64,000 nt of DNA from Hirschia sp964352025 (GTDB taxonomy: Bacteria; Pseudomonadota; Alphaproteobacteria; Caulobacterales; Hyphomonadaceae): positions 1 to 64,000 of the forward strand of contig CAYGPZ010000012.1 in assembly GCA_964352025.1 (NCBI GenBank), given 5' to 3'. Both the position numbers and the translations under genes were made by a program. Positions 43,327 through 52,010 of this stretch are shown piece by piece. The notes under the pieces were generated by a model that was not told the DNA's origin, searched no databases, and was given only the letters and a program-made list of their open reading frames with translations. Position 1 is the first letter of the stretch, and the number at the start of each line of letters is the position of its first letter.

Positions 43327-44376
43327 ATGAAATTATTTGTTTCAGGTGGAAGCGGTTTTGTGGGGTCCTCCCTCACGCGACAAGCTATTTCTTTTGGCGT
43401 GAATGTCTTCAACATCGATGTCGCCAACAAGTCTCAAGGCCTTCCGAAGCTTGAAAATTGTCATACATCTTCGGAATATTCTCAGCTGATTGGAAATGTG
43501 ACTGACAGCCTAATGCTGAGCGCCCTTCTAAGGGAATTTAACCCTCACGCATTTATTCACTGTGCAGGTGGCACAAGCTGGAAAAAAGGTATTCAAACTG
43601 CTGACGGTGCAACGGCTACAATTGGTGTCCTTGAGGCCGTCAGGATCTATTATTCCGGACTATCTGTAGACGCACAAAAGACATTTAAATTCATTGTTCC
43701 TTTTGACACCGCTGCATTTGGCTCCCTTCAGGGCTTGGCATCGGAATTTTCGGGCATGGCACCACTCTCACCTCAATCGATGGAAGGTGGAAAAGCCTGT
43801 ATTGATTTAAACCTTATTCAGGGGTGGATGGCCGAAACAGGTATTCCAGTTATCTTTGTTGGTGCATCAGCCCTTTATGGAAAATGGCAACCAGACGAAG
43901 CCTTTCTACCGCAATTAATTACTTCAGCTTTTAAAAATGAAGAATTTGAAATTAGCCGAGCCAATGACACACTGGATTGGCTACATGTCGATGACTTTAC
44001 GCAAGGCCTGATATGCGCAGCCATAAAAGGTGAGCCGAACGCCACCTATCTTTTATCTGCTAGATCAGAACGCCGAAAAATTGATATTGCCAATAATGTC
44101 ATGACGATATTGGATGGATTAGCACCAAGGAAAGATCTGCTTTGGTATGGAGAGTTGATCAAAGAACCTTCCCCTTCCAACACGCCAGAAATTGTATGTG
44201 CTCTCAATCCAATAGAGGCAGAAACTAAGCTTGGTTGGTACCCCAAACACAATCTACTCTTGGGCATGCGGGAAATCGTGGCATGGCATTTAGAACAATC
44301 TCACCCAAAGCGCATGCTACAAAACAATAAGGCCGCGAATGAGGATATTCCCCAACGCGGCCTCGCAGCAGAATAG
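43327..44376 (+). CDS. Extended SDR, NAD-dependent epimerase/dehydratase-like, active-site variant
   Basis: 349 residues, ATG at 43327. The N-terminal nucleotide loop FVSGGSGFVGSSL (G7, G10, G13) and the tail LSARSERRKIDIANNVM resemble NAD-dependent epimerases/dehydratases. Where the family has YxxxK, this protein has MxxxK (M152, K156 in QSMEGGKACIDL), and the STSEVYG strand is replaced by VPFDTAAFGS. The later VGASALYGKWQPD and LDWLHVDDF (family YVHVDD) segments are normal. It may bind a nucleotide sugar without the usual redox chemistry, or use another residue. Convergent with purA. Confidence 0.8.
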   Translation: MKLFVSGGSGFVGSSLTRQAISFGVNVFNIDVANKSQGLPKLENCHTSSEYSQLIGNVTDSLMLSALLREFNPHAFIHCAGGTSWKKGIQTADGATATIGVLEAVRIYYSGLSVDAQKTFKFIVPFDTAAFGSLQGLASEFSGMAPLSPQSMEGGKACIDLNLIQGWMAETGIPVIFVGASALYGKWQPDEAFLPQLITSAFKNEEFEISRANDTLDWLHVDDFTQGLICAAIKGEPNATYLLSARSERRKIDIANNVMTILDGLAPRKDLLWYGELIKEPSPSNTPEIVCALNPIEAETKLGWYPKHNLLLGMREIVAWHLEQSHPKRMLQNNKAANEDIPQRGLAAE

Positions 44377-44400
44377 AATCTGCTTGGTATTGTTTAGTCT

Positions 44401-45693
44401 TTAAGACTCAAATGGATCGCGAACAAGAATAACATCTTCACGTTCAGGAGATGTTGAAAGAAGCGCAACCGGCTTCCCAACCAATTCCTCAAGACGACGC
44501 ACATATTTGACCGCTTCACCTGGAAGCTGAGTCCATGACCGCGCCCCTTTGGTGGAACCTTCCCATCCTTTGAGTGTCTCATAGATCGGCTCAACAGCGG
44601 CCTGATCCGTCATACCCGCTGGGAAATAGTCAATCTCTTGTCCGTTCAGCTTATAGCCAACACAGACTTTAATTTCTTCAAGACCATCTAGGACATCAAG
44701 CTTAGTCACAGCCAAACCAGTCACACCTGAAGTGGCACATGCTTGGCGCACCATGACAGCGTCAAACCAACCACAACGACGCGCACGTCCTGTTACAGTT
44801 CCAAATTCGTGACCGACAGTACCTAGGCGCTCACCAACTTCATTATCTTGTTCAGTTGGGAAAGGACCAGAACCGACACGCGTTGTGTAGGCTTTAGCCA
44901 AACCAAGAACATAGTTGACTGCGCCTGGTCCAACACCAGAACCAGCAGATGCTTGACCAGCCACAACGTTTGATGACGTCACAAATGGGTATGTACCTTG
45001 ATCCACATCCAGCATTACACCTTGCGCACCTTCAAACAAGATACGACGACCAAGCTTTACGCTTTCATCCAGACGTTTCCAAACAGGTTGAGAATAAGCA
45101 AGAACCTTGTCAGCAATCTCCAACAAATCTGCCTTCAATTTAGCAGCATCAGGCTCACCTAGACCTAGCCCAACGCGCAGTGGACGGTGGTGAGCAAGCA
45201 AGCGCTCAAGTTTCAGATCAAGCGCTGCAGGATCTTTTAGATCAGCGACACGGATCGCACGGCGTCCAACTTTATCTTCATAAGCTGGACCAATACCACG
45301 CTTTGTTGTTCCGATTTTGGCATCACCAAGCGCGCCTTCACGGGCGGCATCGATATCTTTGTGCCAAGGCAGGATCAAACAAGCATTGTCAGCTAGAACC
45401 AATTCATCAGGACCAAGATCAACGCCTTCTTTAGCCATGCCTTCTACTTCAGAAAGCAATTGCCAAGGGTCCACAACAACGCCGTTCCCGATGACTGACA
45501 GTTTTCCACCGCGTACCACACCAGATGGCAAAAGGTTTAGCTTGAAAGTTTTGCCATCGATTACGAGGGTATGCCCCGCATTGTGACCACCCTGAAAGCG
45601 GACGATGACGTCTGCTCTGCTAGATAACCAATCGACAATCTTACCTTTACCTTCGTCGCCCCATTGAGCGCCGACAACAGCCACACCGGACAT
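44401..45693 (-). CDS. purA: Adenylosuccinate synthetase
   Basis: First committed step to AMP: IMP + aspartate + GTP to adenylosuccinate. 430 residues, ATG at 45693 with GGAG upstream. GTP-binding N-terminal GAQWGDEGKGKIVDWLS (8-24), the FQGGHNAGHTLV motif, GTTKRGIGPAYEDK and the catalytic region GTVTGRARRCGWFDAV are all present. Length is normal. The 460-bp gap upstream to ruvB contains a terminator and a possible mini-ORF on the same strand, described separately. Confidence 0.98.
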   Translation of the reverse strand: MSGVAVVGAQWGDEGKGKIVDWLSSRADVIVRFQGGHNAGHTLVIDGKTFKLNLLPSGVVRGGKLSVIGNGVVVDPWQLLSEVEGMAKEGVDLGPDELVLADNACLILPWHKDIDAAREGALGDAKIGTTKRGIGPAYEDKVGRRAIRVADLKDPAALDLKLERLLAHHRPLRVGLGLGEPDAAKLKADLLEIADKVLAYSQPVWKRLDESVKLGRRILFEGAQGVMLDVDQGTYPFVTSSNVVAGQASAGSGVGPGAVNYVLGLAKAYTTRVGSGPFPTEQDNEVGERLGTVGHEFGTVTGRARRCGWFDAVMVRQACATSGVTGLAVTKLDVLDGLEEIKVCVGYKLNGQEIDYFPAGMTDQAAVEPIYETLKGWEGSTKGARSWTQLPGEAVKYVRRLEELVGKPVALLSTSPEREDVILVRDPFES

Positions 45694-45793
45694 GTGCTAC
45701 TCCATTTTAATGAATGCCGCGCGCAAAGGACATGAAACTGTCATGAATAGCAAGAGGTAAATACTAATTCGAATTAAAATCGCGATATTTACG

Positions 45794-45827
45794 CAAAGAA
45801 AAAGGCTACCGATAATCGGTAGCCTTT
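45794..45827 (-). terminator. Strong intrinsic terminator between ruvB and purA
   Basis: AAAGGCTACCG pairs with CGGTAGCCTTT around a five-base centre (45801-45827). On the minus strand the stem runs directly into TTTTTCTTT, an excellent terminator; the plus strand has no T run after it. It lies 100 bp upstream of purA, so it either ends a short separate transcript or attenuates purA. Confidence 0.8.
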
Positions 45828-45893
45828 CGAGATCTTTTGGAAATGGGCCAAAGAATTACACCCAATCAGAAATGTTTGCCTAAAGGGCTGCCC

Positions 45894-45950
45894 TTAAACG
45901 CGGACACCTCCGACTGCATTGATCCCACTTATCAGAATCACTCTAGACAT
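45894..45950 (-). CDS. Candidate 18-codon ORF with an extreme Shine-Dalgarno sequence
   Basis: Minus strand ATG at 45950 to TAA at 45896-45894, encoding MSRVILISGINAVGGVRV, a mildly hydrophobic peptide. Directly upstream, AAAGGAGGTGATCC (within 45951-45966) is complementary to 16 consecutive bases of the 16S rRNA 3' end, with GGAGG exactly seven bases before the ATG. About 70 bases beyond the stop lies the intrinsic terminator at 45794-45827. A transcript of 150-250 bases is therefore plausible. No homologue is known to me. The alternative is that the SD-like run is chance or has a non-coding role. Confidence 0.4.
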   Translation of the reverse strand: MSRVILISGINAVGGVRV

Positions 45951-46152
45951 TGGATCACCTCCTTTCATCTATTAACGATAGAGATACACTTTCACGAATA
46001 TGAATCTGGTCAAGGTCAACACAATATTTTTCTAAAACCAAACAACAAATACGCGGCCTGCACTTTGTTTTGCTTTTTCGGGTGTTTTCCTTCAATAACG
46101 TTATTAACCACAAGCGCGGCTTCCGCCCTTTATAAAACAAAGCGACTTTAAA

Positions 46153-47187
46153 ATGGCTAGAGACGGCGACATTACAGACCCTGAACGTCAACCAGGCGAA
46201 GCGATTGATCGTGCATTACGGCCATTATCTTTTGACGACTTCACAGGACAGGAAACGGCAAAAGCCAATCTTAAAGTCTTTGTACAAGCAGCCAAAAATC
46301 GTGGCGACGCTCTTGATCATGTCCTCCTTTTTGGCCCACCGGGTCTAGGTAAGACAACACTTGCCCAAATCGTCGCGCGCGAAATGGGTGTTGGGTTCAG
46401 GTCCACATCGGGTCCGATTATAGGAAAAGCTGGCGACTTGGCGGCTCAACTCACCAATCTGGAAGAAAATGACGTTCTCTTTATTGATGAGATCCACAGG
46501 CTCTCCCCCGTTGTTGAAGAGATTCTCTATCCTGCAATGGAAGATCACACACTTGATATTATGATTGGTGATGGCCCTTCTGCACGGTCTGTAAAAATTG
46601 ATCTGCCACCTTTTACGCTCGTTGGAGCGACAACGCGTGCAGGTCTTTTATCTACACCGCTACGTGACAGGTTCGGTATTCCGGTTCGGCTTGAATTCTA
46701 TACGCCTGAAGAACTTGGCGGCATTGTATTCCGTGCTGGAATTAAAATGGGTGCAGAAATTACCGAAAGCGGCGCAATCGAAATCGCTCGCCGCGCACGT
46801 GGTACACCGCGTATCGCCATGCGCCTACTTCGCCGCGTCAGGGATTTTGCTGAAGCTGACGGCACTCAAATTGATAAAGCATCCGCCAGCAAAGGTCTTG
46901 CACGCTTAGAAGTCGATTCAGATGGTCTTGATGCGTTAGACCGCCGCTATCTAACAGCGCTCGTAAAAACCTATTCGGGTGGTCCTGTTGGCGCAGACAC
47001 TCTAGCGGCAGCATTATCAGAAGCGCGTGATGCCATTGAAGAAGTCATTGAGCCCTATCTGATGCAGCAAGGTCTTGTTGCCCGTACGCCACGTGGCCGC
47101 GTAGCCGCGCCCGGAGCTTATAAACGCCTTGGACTGCAAGCGCCGCAACAAAAAGCACAAACCGAGCTATTCTCGGAAGACGATTAA
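46153..47187 (+). CDS. ruvB: Holliday junction branch-migration helicase RuvB
   Basis: AAA+ motor that drives branch migration of Holliday junctions with RuvA. 344 residues, ATG at 46153 without a strong ribosome binding site. Walker A GPPGLGKT (61-68), Walker B with IDEIHRL (112-116), sensor 1 in LVGATTRAGLLSTPLRDRFG, arginine finger region RARGTPRIAMRLLRRVRDF, and the C-terminal winged helix. ruvA and ruvC are not in the window; ybgC-tolQRAB follow, the usual alphaproteobacterial order. Confidence 0.98.
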   Translation: MARDGDITDPERQPGEAIDRALRPLSFDDFTGQETAKANLKVFVQAAKNRGDALDHVLLFGPPGLGKTTLAQIVAREMGVGFRSTSGPIIGKAGDLAAQLTNLEENDVLFIDEIHRLSPVVEEILYPAMEDHTLDIMIGDGPSARSVKIDLPPFTLVGATTRAGLLSTPLRDRFGIPVRLEFYTPEELGGIVFRAGIKMGAEITESGAIEIARRARGTPRIAMRLLRRVRDFAEADGTQIDKASASKGLARLEVDSDGLDALDRRYLTALVKTYSGGPVGADTLAAALSEARDAIEEVIEPYLMQQGLVARTPRGRVAAPGAYKRLGLQAPQQKAQTELFSEDD

Positions 47188-47332
47188 TTTAACAATTTCA
47201 ATTTTTAGTTGCATTTATTGGCCCGTTAGATAACAATCTAGTAACGGCAGAAAGTACTGTTTCTTCAAACCCATCTTGAATCAGTTTCTTTCGCACATAT
47301 TTGGATATATATACTTCTTCAGGACCAATAAA

Positions 47333-47779
47333 ATGATAGACCAACCTGAAACGGGACGCATCGATATCGACGAACACATACTACCCGTGCGTGTATATTA
47401 TGAAGACACTGACTTTACTGGCGTTGTCTACCACGCAAACTATGTGAAATTTTTTGAACGTGGTCGCTCCGACTTTCTTCGGTTTGTGGGCATGAGTCAT
47501 GAAAAACTGGCAAAAGAAGAAGATCCCCTCGCTTTTGCTGTTGCGCGCATGGAAATCGACTTTAAACGCCCTGGCAAAATAGATGATGCACTGACAGTTC
47601 GAACCCGCTTTATGGGTACAAAAGGTGCTAGGTTGTTATTTGATCAAACGATTTATCGTGATGATACTTTGCTATGCGCCGCCAAAGTCACGATTGTTCA
47701 GATAAATATGGATGGTCAATTGATAAGACCGACGGAATCATTGCTGCGATCTTGGGGCCAATTCCAGTTCGCTCAATAA
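47333..47779 (+). CDS. ybgC: Tol-Pal associated acyl-CoA thioesterase YbgC
   Basis: 148 residues from the ATG at 47333 (AGGA nine bases upstream); a TTG at 47276 would add 19 unmatched residues. Hotdog fold with catalytic aspartate in YYEDTDFTGVVYHANYVKFFERGR, the 4-hydroxybenzoyl-CoA thioesterase signature. In proteobacteria it is the first gene of the tol-pal cluster and hydrolyses short acyl-CoAs or interacts with acyl carrier protein; the link to Tol function is not understood. tolQ follows after 237 bp. Confidence 0.93.
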   Translation: MIDQPETGRIDIDEHILPVRVYYEDTDFTGVVYHANYVKFFERGRSDFLRFVGMSHEKLAKEEDPLAFAVARMEIDFKRPGKIDDALTVRTRFMGTKGARLLFDQTIYRDDTLLCAAKVTIVQINMDGQLIRPTESLLRSWGQFQFAQ

Positions 47780-48016
47780 TTTTATATCGCGACGAATTCA
47801 GTCCTGAAGCAAAACCTAAACTGCTTTAATCGATATATTTCCAAAATTTCATGCCTTATATGACTGCACAAACCGCTTTTGCTTGTGTATTTGACAGTTG
47901 TCTCCTTCATCTTGCCCAATTTGCATTCCATGCAAGCTGAGTTAAAGGATTCAAAATGGGTTCAGACTGACTGTGCCCAATTGTAAGACTAGTCATGTAT
48001 TTATGAGGTCCGAATA

Positions 48017-48814
48017 ATGTCGCTAGAACTTTTAATTGCGAGCGGAATCGAAACGCTCACAGCTTTGCCAATGATGCAGGTGGCAACAGCTGAAGTCTCT
48101 GGCGGTGAAGTCGCGGCCGTTACAGGTCATGATGATTTTTCGTTCGTGGCTCTGATAATGGCAGCTGGTCCGGTTGTTAAAATCGTGATGCTTGTTCTTG
48201 TCATCATGTCTATCCTGTCTTGGATGGTAACATTCGACAAATGGACAGGTATGGCCGCGGCCCGCAAAAAGGGAAAACAATTTGAGGAAGCCTTTTGGTC
48301 TGGCCAACCGCTAGACGAAATGGATGACCGTGTTGGTGACAAAGCTTCAGATGCCCTCGCCCGCGTTTACGCTGCAGGCTCAAGAGAGTGGCGCGAAGCC
48401 CGTCGCCTGCGCACATTAACTGACAGCGTAGCTACATCCCTGCTTCAGCGCGCTAGATCTCAAATGAATGTTGCAGTGAACCGAGAAGCAAGCAAAATGG
48501 AAAAAGGCCTTCCAACGCTTGCTATCATCTCATCGTCCGCACCATTTATCGGACTATTTGGAACTGTTTGGGGAATTATGACAGCCTTCCGCGATATCGG
48601 AATGGCCGGTGAAACAAACCTAGCTGTTGTGGCCCCCGGTATGGCTGAGGCTCTTTTCGCGACAGCGCTTGGTCTACTCGCAGCTATCCCAGCCATGATG
48701 TTCTACAATAAGTTTTCCAGCGAAGTGAACAAATTCGCGGAGCACATGGATACATTCGCCGAAGAATTCACAGTGCGGATTTCCCGTCGTCTATCAGAAA
48801 GATTGGATGAATAG
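48017..48814 (+). CDS. tolQ: Tol-Pal proton-channel subunit TolQ
   Basis: 265 residues, ATG at 48017. Inner-membrane pentamer that with TolR uses the proton motive force to drive TolA. Three TM segments: about 45-65 (VALIMAAGPVVKIVMLVLVI), 160-185 (LPTLAIISSSAPFIGLFGTVWG) and 200-222 (LAVVAPGMAEALFATALGLL), with the cytoplasmic loop between the first two. The MotA/ExbB signature AxxxPxIGLFGTVWGIM is intact. It has a longer N-terminus (about 40 residues) than the E. coli protein. Two bases separate it from tolR. Confidence 0.96.
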   Translation: MSLELLIASGIETLTALPMMQVATAEVSGGEVAAVTGHDDFSFVALIMAAGPVVKIVMLVLVIMSILSWMVTFDKWTGMAAARKKGKQFEEAFWSGQPLDEMDDRVGDKASDALARVYAAGSREWREARRLRTLTDSVATSLLQRARSQMNVAVNREASKMEKGLPTLAIISSSAPFIGLFGTVWGIMTAFRDIGMAGETNLAVVAPGMAEALFATALGLLAAIPAMMFYNKFSSEVNKFAEHMDTFAEEFTVRISRRLSERLDE

Positions 48815-48816
48815 TC

Positions 48817-49269
48817 ATGGGAATGATGATGCCTTCAGGTGGCGGTCGCGGTCGTCGCGCTCAAAATGCAGATATCAACGTCACGCCTATGGTCGATGTG
48901 ATGCTTGTATTGCTTGTAATATTCATGGTGACTGCACCTATGGTCGTCACAGGTGAGCCTGTAAATTTGGCAAAGACAAATTCCAAACCACTACCACCTA
49001 GCGAAAATCAATCTCTAGCCCTAACCGTTAATGCTGAAGGTGCGCTGTTTATCGGAAGTAATACCGAACCCGTTGAACCCGCTCAGTTGGGCGCGCAACT
49101 CATTGCTATTGCAAAGAATGGATATGAAGATCGCGTATTGGTTCGCGGTGATAAGGCCGCCGACTATGGGCAGGTTTTGACCGCTTTATCATTGGTTCGA
49201 GATGCAGGCTTTACCAATGTCGGGCTAGTGACGGACCCGTCTGGAATTCGTAAGGCTGAAGGAAAATAA
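48817..49269 (+). CDS. tolR: Tol-Pal subunit TolR
   Basis: 150 residues, ATG at 48817. Single TM near 22-42 with the proton-relay aspartate in TPMVDVMLVLLVIFMVTAPMV (ExbD/TolR signature), preceded by a basic cytoplasmic tail RGRRAQNADINV. The periplasmic domain includes LVRGDKAADYGQVLTALSLVRDAGF. Part of the tight tolQ-tolR-tolA unit (2 and 3 bp gaps). Confidence 0.96.
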   Translation: MGMMMPSGGGRGRRAQNADINVTPMVDVMLVLLVIFMVTAPMVVTGEPVNLAKTNSKPLPPSENQSLALTVNAEGALFIGSNTEPVEPAQLGAQLIAIAKNGYEDRVLVRGDKAADYGQVLTALSLVRDAGFTNVGLVTDPSGIRKAEGK

Positions 49270-49272
49270 GGC

Positions 49273-50172
49273 GTGCGCCCAGGTTTTTTCCTCTCAATCC
49301 TCTTTCATGTTCTGATCTTCGGATCAGCATACATCGCCTTTCCTATGGCGACGACAACCATGTCTGAAGAATTGATAATTGTACCAATTGAACTTGTAAC
49401 AATTTCGGACACAACAAATCTGACAGCGCCTCAGCCCAAAGAACCTGAGGAAGAGCCTGAACCGGAACCCGTGCCTGAACCGGAAGAAGAAGCACCGCCT
49501 GAAGAAGAACCTATTCCAGAAGACGATGCTGAAATTTCAGATGAACCTGATCCGTTTGCTGAAGAAGAAGGCGAAACAGAATCAGAGCCTGAAGAGGCTG
49601 AGCCTATTCCTGAAGAAACACCTGAGCCAGAAGAAGCTCCACCAGAACCTGAGCCAGAACCAACGCCAGAGCCGGAACCTAAAGTCATTCCACCTGAGGA
49701 AGACAAGGAAGAAAAAACAAACTCTTTCCTGAACAGCGTTCTAAAAACGACCGAAAACAAGAAGAAAACGCGGGAACGTGAGTTTAAAGCAGCGCCTGAC
49801 CTGAAAAAAGTTGAGAACGTCAATAAGAATACACGTTCAGCTGGTGACAGGAAGCGAGACACCGCGACTTGGAACACAATGCTTCGCTCCAAACTCGAAA
49901 CAAGCGGTTGTTATCGTGACCCAAGAGATATGGCGAATGTTGAACGCCTCAACGTGCTGTACGCGATTACATTCAATAGAGATGGAACGCTAATGCGCCC
50001 CCCTCGCCGCCTGAAACCAACCATCATCCCGCAAAGTGACCGCCAATTGCGCAGTTTCGATTTGAATGCATCTAGAGCCATAGAAAAGTGTGCGCCTTAC
50101 GATGACATATTCCCAGCGGAGCATTATGAGGAATGGAAAGACTTCAAATTCAATTTTGGAGTTGTTGAGTAA
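49273..50172 (+). CDS. tolA: Tol-Pal subunit TolA
   Basis: 299 residues with GTG at 49273. N-terminal TM (about 4-22, FFLSILFHVLIFGSAYIAF) anchors it in the inner membrane. Residues ~55-165 are a Pro/Glu repeat region (PEPEEEAPPEE-type units) that spans the periplasm in place of the Ala-rich helix of E. coli TolA. The C-terminal globular domain (about 200-299) includes TWNTMLRSKLETSGCYRDP and the conserved AIEKCAPYD near the end. Energy transducer between TolQR and Pal/TolB. Base composition of the repeat is purine-rich on this strand, as expected for GAA/GAG. Confidence 0.9.
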   Translation: MRPGFFLSILFHVLIFGSAYIAFPMATTTMSEELIIVPIELVTISDTTNLTAPQPKEPEEEPEPEPVPEPEEEAPPEEEPIPEDDAEISDEPDPFAEEEGETESEPEEAEPIPEETPEPEEAPPEPEPEPTPEPEPKVIPPEEDKEEKTNSFLNSVLKTTENKKKTREREFKAAPDLKKVENVNKNTRSAGDRKRDTATWNTMLRSKLETSGCYRDPRDMANVERLNVLYAITFNRDGTLMRPPRRLKPTIIPQSDRQLRSFDLNASRAIEKCAPYDDIFPAEHYEEWKDFKFNFGVVE

Positions 50173-50185
50173 AGTAAAGACGACC

Positions 50186-50209
50186 GAATTCGATCCGTTT
50201 ATCGAATTC
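50186..50209. repeat. Inverted repeat between tolA and tolB
   Basis: GAATTCGA (50186-50193) and TCGAATTC (50202-50209) form an 8-bp perfect stem with loop TCCGTTTA, 14 bp after tolA. No T run follows, so it is more likely an mRNA-processing or stability hairpin than a terminator. Confidence 0.45.
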
Positions 50210-50303
50210 AAATGACATAATTCGGACAGAACACTATGGTGAATAAAATTAACCATCGTGTTTATGCATGAACTGAGACTTTGAAGGACAGGAGATCCTC
50301 GCC

Positions 50304-51668
50304 ATGAAATCAGCCGTCAGCGCTCTTGCTGCACTATTCTGTAGCTTGCTTTGTCTGCCCGCTTTTGCGCAGGACGAAAACATCGTAAACATCACCAAAG
50401 GGACTTTCGAAGCCATGCCAATGGCTGTTCCTGATTTTTCAGGCGAAACGACTGAGGCCGCTGCATTAGGTGCAGATATCGCAGAGGTCATTCGCAATGA
50501 TCTTGCTGGCTCTGGTCTCTTTAAAATGATCAGCCCTGATGCATTCATTCAGAAAGATCTGGATATTGCTGTCTTCCCTATATTTAGCGATTGGAAAGTC
50601 ATCAACACAGATGCTTTGGTGGTTGGTAAAACGATTATCGAACCAACAGGAACCATGGCGACGCAATTCCGTCTCTATGATGTCTTTACCGGTAAACCGC
50701 TTTATTCTCAGGAATACACAGTATCATCTCGCGATAGCTGGAGACGCCTAGCTCACATTATTGCGGATGACATATATGAGCAGCTTACACCGGATGGTGG
50801 TTATTTTGACAGCCGCATTGCTTACATCGCTGAAAGCGGCCCCAAAACCAAGCGTGTACGCCGTCTAGCTATAATGGATCAGGATGGTGCTAACCCACAA
50901 TATCTGACTGATGGACGTATTGAAGTTCAAACACCGCGCTTTGACCCGTCATCCCAGACAATAATCTATACAGCTCTGGTTCCAGACGCGCGCAACCCAA
51001 TCCTTGAACGCCGCCGCGTCTACCTATTCGATATTGAAACAGGTCGTCAGGAAGTTATCGGCGATTACGGACAGACTTCATTCGCAGCACGTTTTTCTCC
51101 AGACGGTAAAAACGTTGCGATGAGTTTGGCTGAAGACGGGAACTCAGATCTATACGTTCTAGATCTTGCACGTCGCCAACGTACACGCCTCACAAATGAT
51201 CTATCAATTGATACATCACCATCCTATTCCCCCGATGGAAAAGAGATTGTCTTCACATCAGACCGTGGAGGATCACCTCAGCTATACATCATGAATGCAG
51301 ATGGATCTGACCGAAACTGTGAGAATGGACCGCGCGCAAAAGCTTGTCGCGTTACATTTGGTCAAGGCAGTTATTCAACTCCAGTCTGGTCTCCTCGTGG
51401 AGATTTGATCGCCTTTACGAAACAATCAAAAGGTCGATTCGAAATTGGTGTTGTGAAGACAGATGGAACCGGAGAACGGTCATTAACGTCCGATTATTTG
51501 GTGGAAGGCCCCACATGGTCCCCAAATGGAAGAGTCATTATTTTCTTCAAAGAAACACGCGGTGGTAGACCTAGCCTCTGGAGCATAGATTTAAGTGGAA
51601 GAAATTTAAAACGCGTTCCAACGCCCGGTGACGCTTCAGATCCTGCTTGGTCACCCGTTCTAAGATAA
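50304..51668 (+). CDS. tolB: Tol-Pal periplasmic beta-propeller protein TolB
   Basis: 454 residues, ATG at 50304 with AGGAG nine bases upstream. Sec signal peptide AALFCSLLCLPAFAQ with cleavage near residue 23. N-terminal alpha/beta domain (about 30-165), then a six-bladed WD40-like propeller with the PD40 repeats RFSPDGKNVAM, SYSPDGKEIVF, VWSPRGDLIAF and TWSPNGRVIIF. Binds Pal and TolA to keep the outer membrane attached. Standard length. Confidence 0.96.
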   Translation: MKSAVSALAALFCSLLCLPAFAQDENIVNITKGTFEAMPMAVPDFSGETTEAAALGADIAEVIRNDLAGSGLFKMISPDAFIQKDLDIAVFPIFSDWKVINTDALVVGKTIIEPTGTMATQFRLYDVFTGKPLYSQEYTVSSRDSWRRLAHIIADDIYEQLTPDGGYFDSRIAYIAESGPKTKRVRRLAIMDQDGANPQYLTDGRIEVQTPRFDPSSQTIIYTALVPDARNPILERRRVYLFDIETGRQEVIGDYGQTSFAARFSPDGKNVAMSLAEDGNSDLYVLDLARRQRTRLTNDLSIDTSPSYSPDGKEIVFTSDRGGSPQLYIMNADGSDRNCENGPRAKACRVTFGQGSYSTPVWSPRGDLIAFTKQSKGRFEIGVVKTDGTGERSLTSDYLVEGPTWSPNGRVIIFFKETRGGRPSLWSIDLSGRNLKRVPTPGDASDPAWSPVLR

Positions 51669-51670
51669 TT

Positions 51671-51708
51671 TTTTAGCAGAGCTGAAGTGAATTTCAGCTC
51701 TGCTAAAA
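51671..51708. repeat. 16-bp perfect hairpin between tolB and pal
   Basis: TTTTAGCAGAGCTGAA (51671-51686) pairs completely with TTCAGCTCTGCTAAAA (51693-51708), loop GTGAAT. It starts 2 bp after the tolB stop. The T run is on the 5' side and inside the stem, so it is not a textbook terminator on either strand, but it is strong enough to stall or stabilise a transcript end. The rest of the 342-bp gap to pal holds a second hairpin at 51959. Confidence 0.7.
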
Positions 51709-51958
51709 TTCAGTAATAAAACGATTTTTCATCAATTGCACGAAATCGAAAAACACCTTTCGCGCATCGCAAGAAAGTTAATCAATCAACATTTTAGAAT
51801 GCGCAAACCATAATCGCTATTATGAAATTCGTGTTAGACCGGCATAGAAAGTGTTGCAGTTTTCTAATTAGGCGCATTATGGTGAACGGGCGTTCATTAA
51901 TCGTGCGCTAGTTTCGTATAATGGTCATATAAAGCCATTAGGAAGCGAATGCATTCCG

Positions 51959-51984
51959 TTTATATCCAAATGGGCGGATATAAA
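51959..51984 (+). promoter_or_regulatory. Hairpin in the pal 5' leader
   Basis: TTTATATCC (51959-51967) and GGATATAAA (51976-51984) are perfect 9-bp inverted copies around AAATGGGC, ending nine bases before the GGGGAG ribosome binding site of pal. It could be an operator or an RNA hairpin that tunes Pal translation. Confidence 0.45.
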
Positions 51985-52010
51985 TGTCCTAAGGGGAGTC
52001 TGTAAGACCA

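Noticed and set aside
45837..46151. Open frame of 104 codons on the plus strand before ruvB
   Set aside because: No ribosome binding site, Cys/His/Ser-rich low-quality translation, and it runs through the terminator and mini-ORF region; likely chance.
49431..49892. Ser/Gly-rich open frame on the minus strand inside tolA
   Set aside because: Exact mirror of the Pro/Glu repeat codons of tolA; the composition is what the complement of GAA/CCT-type codons gives.
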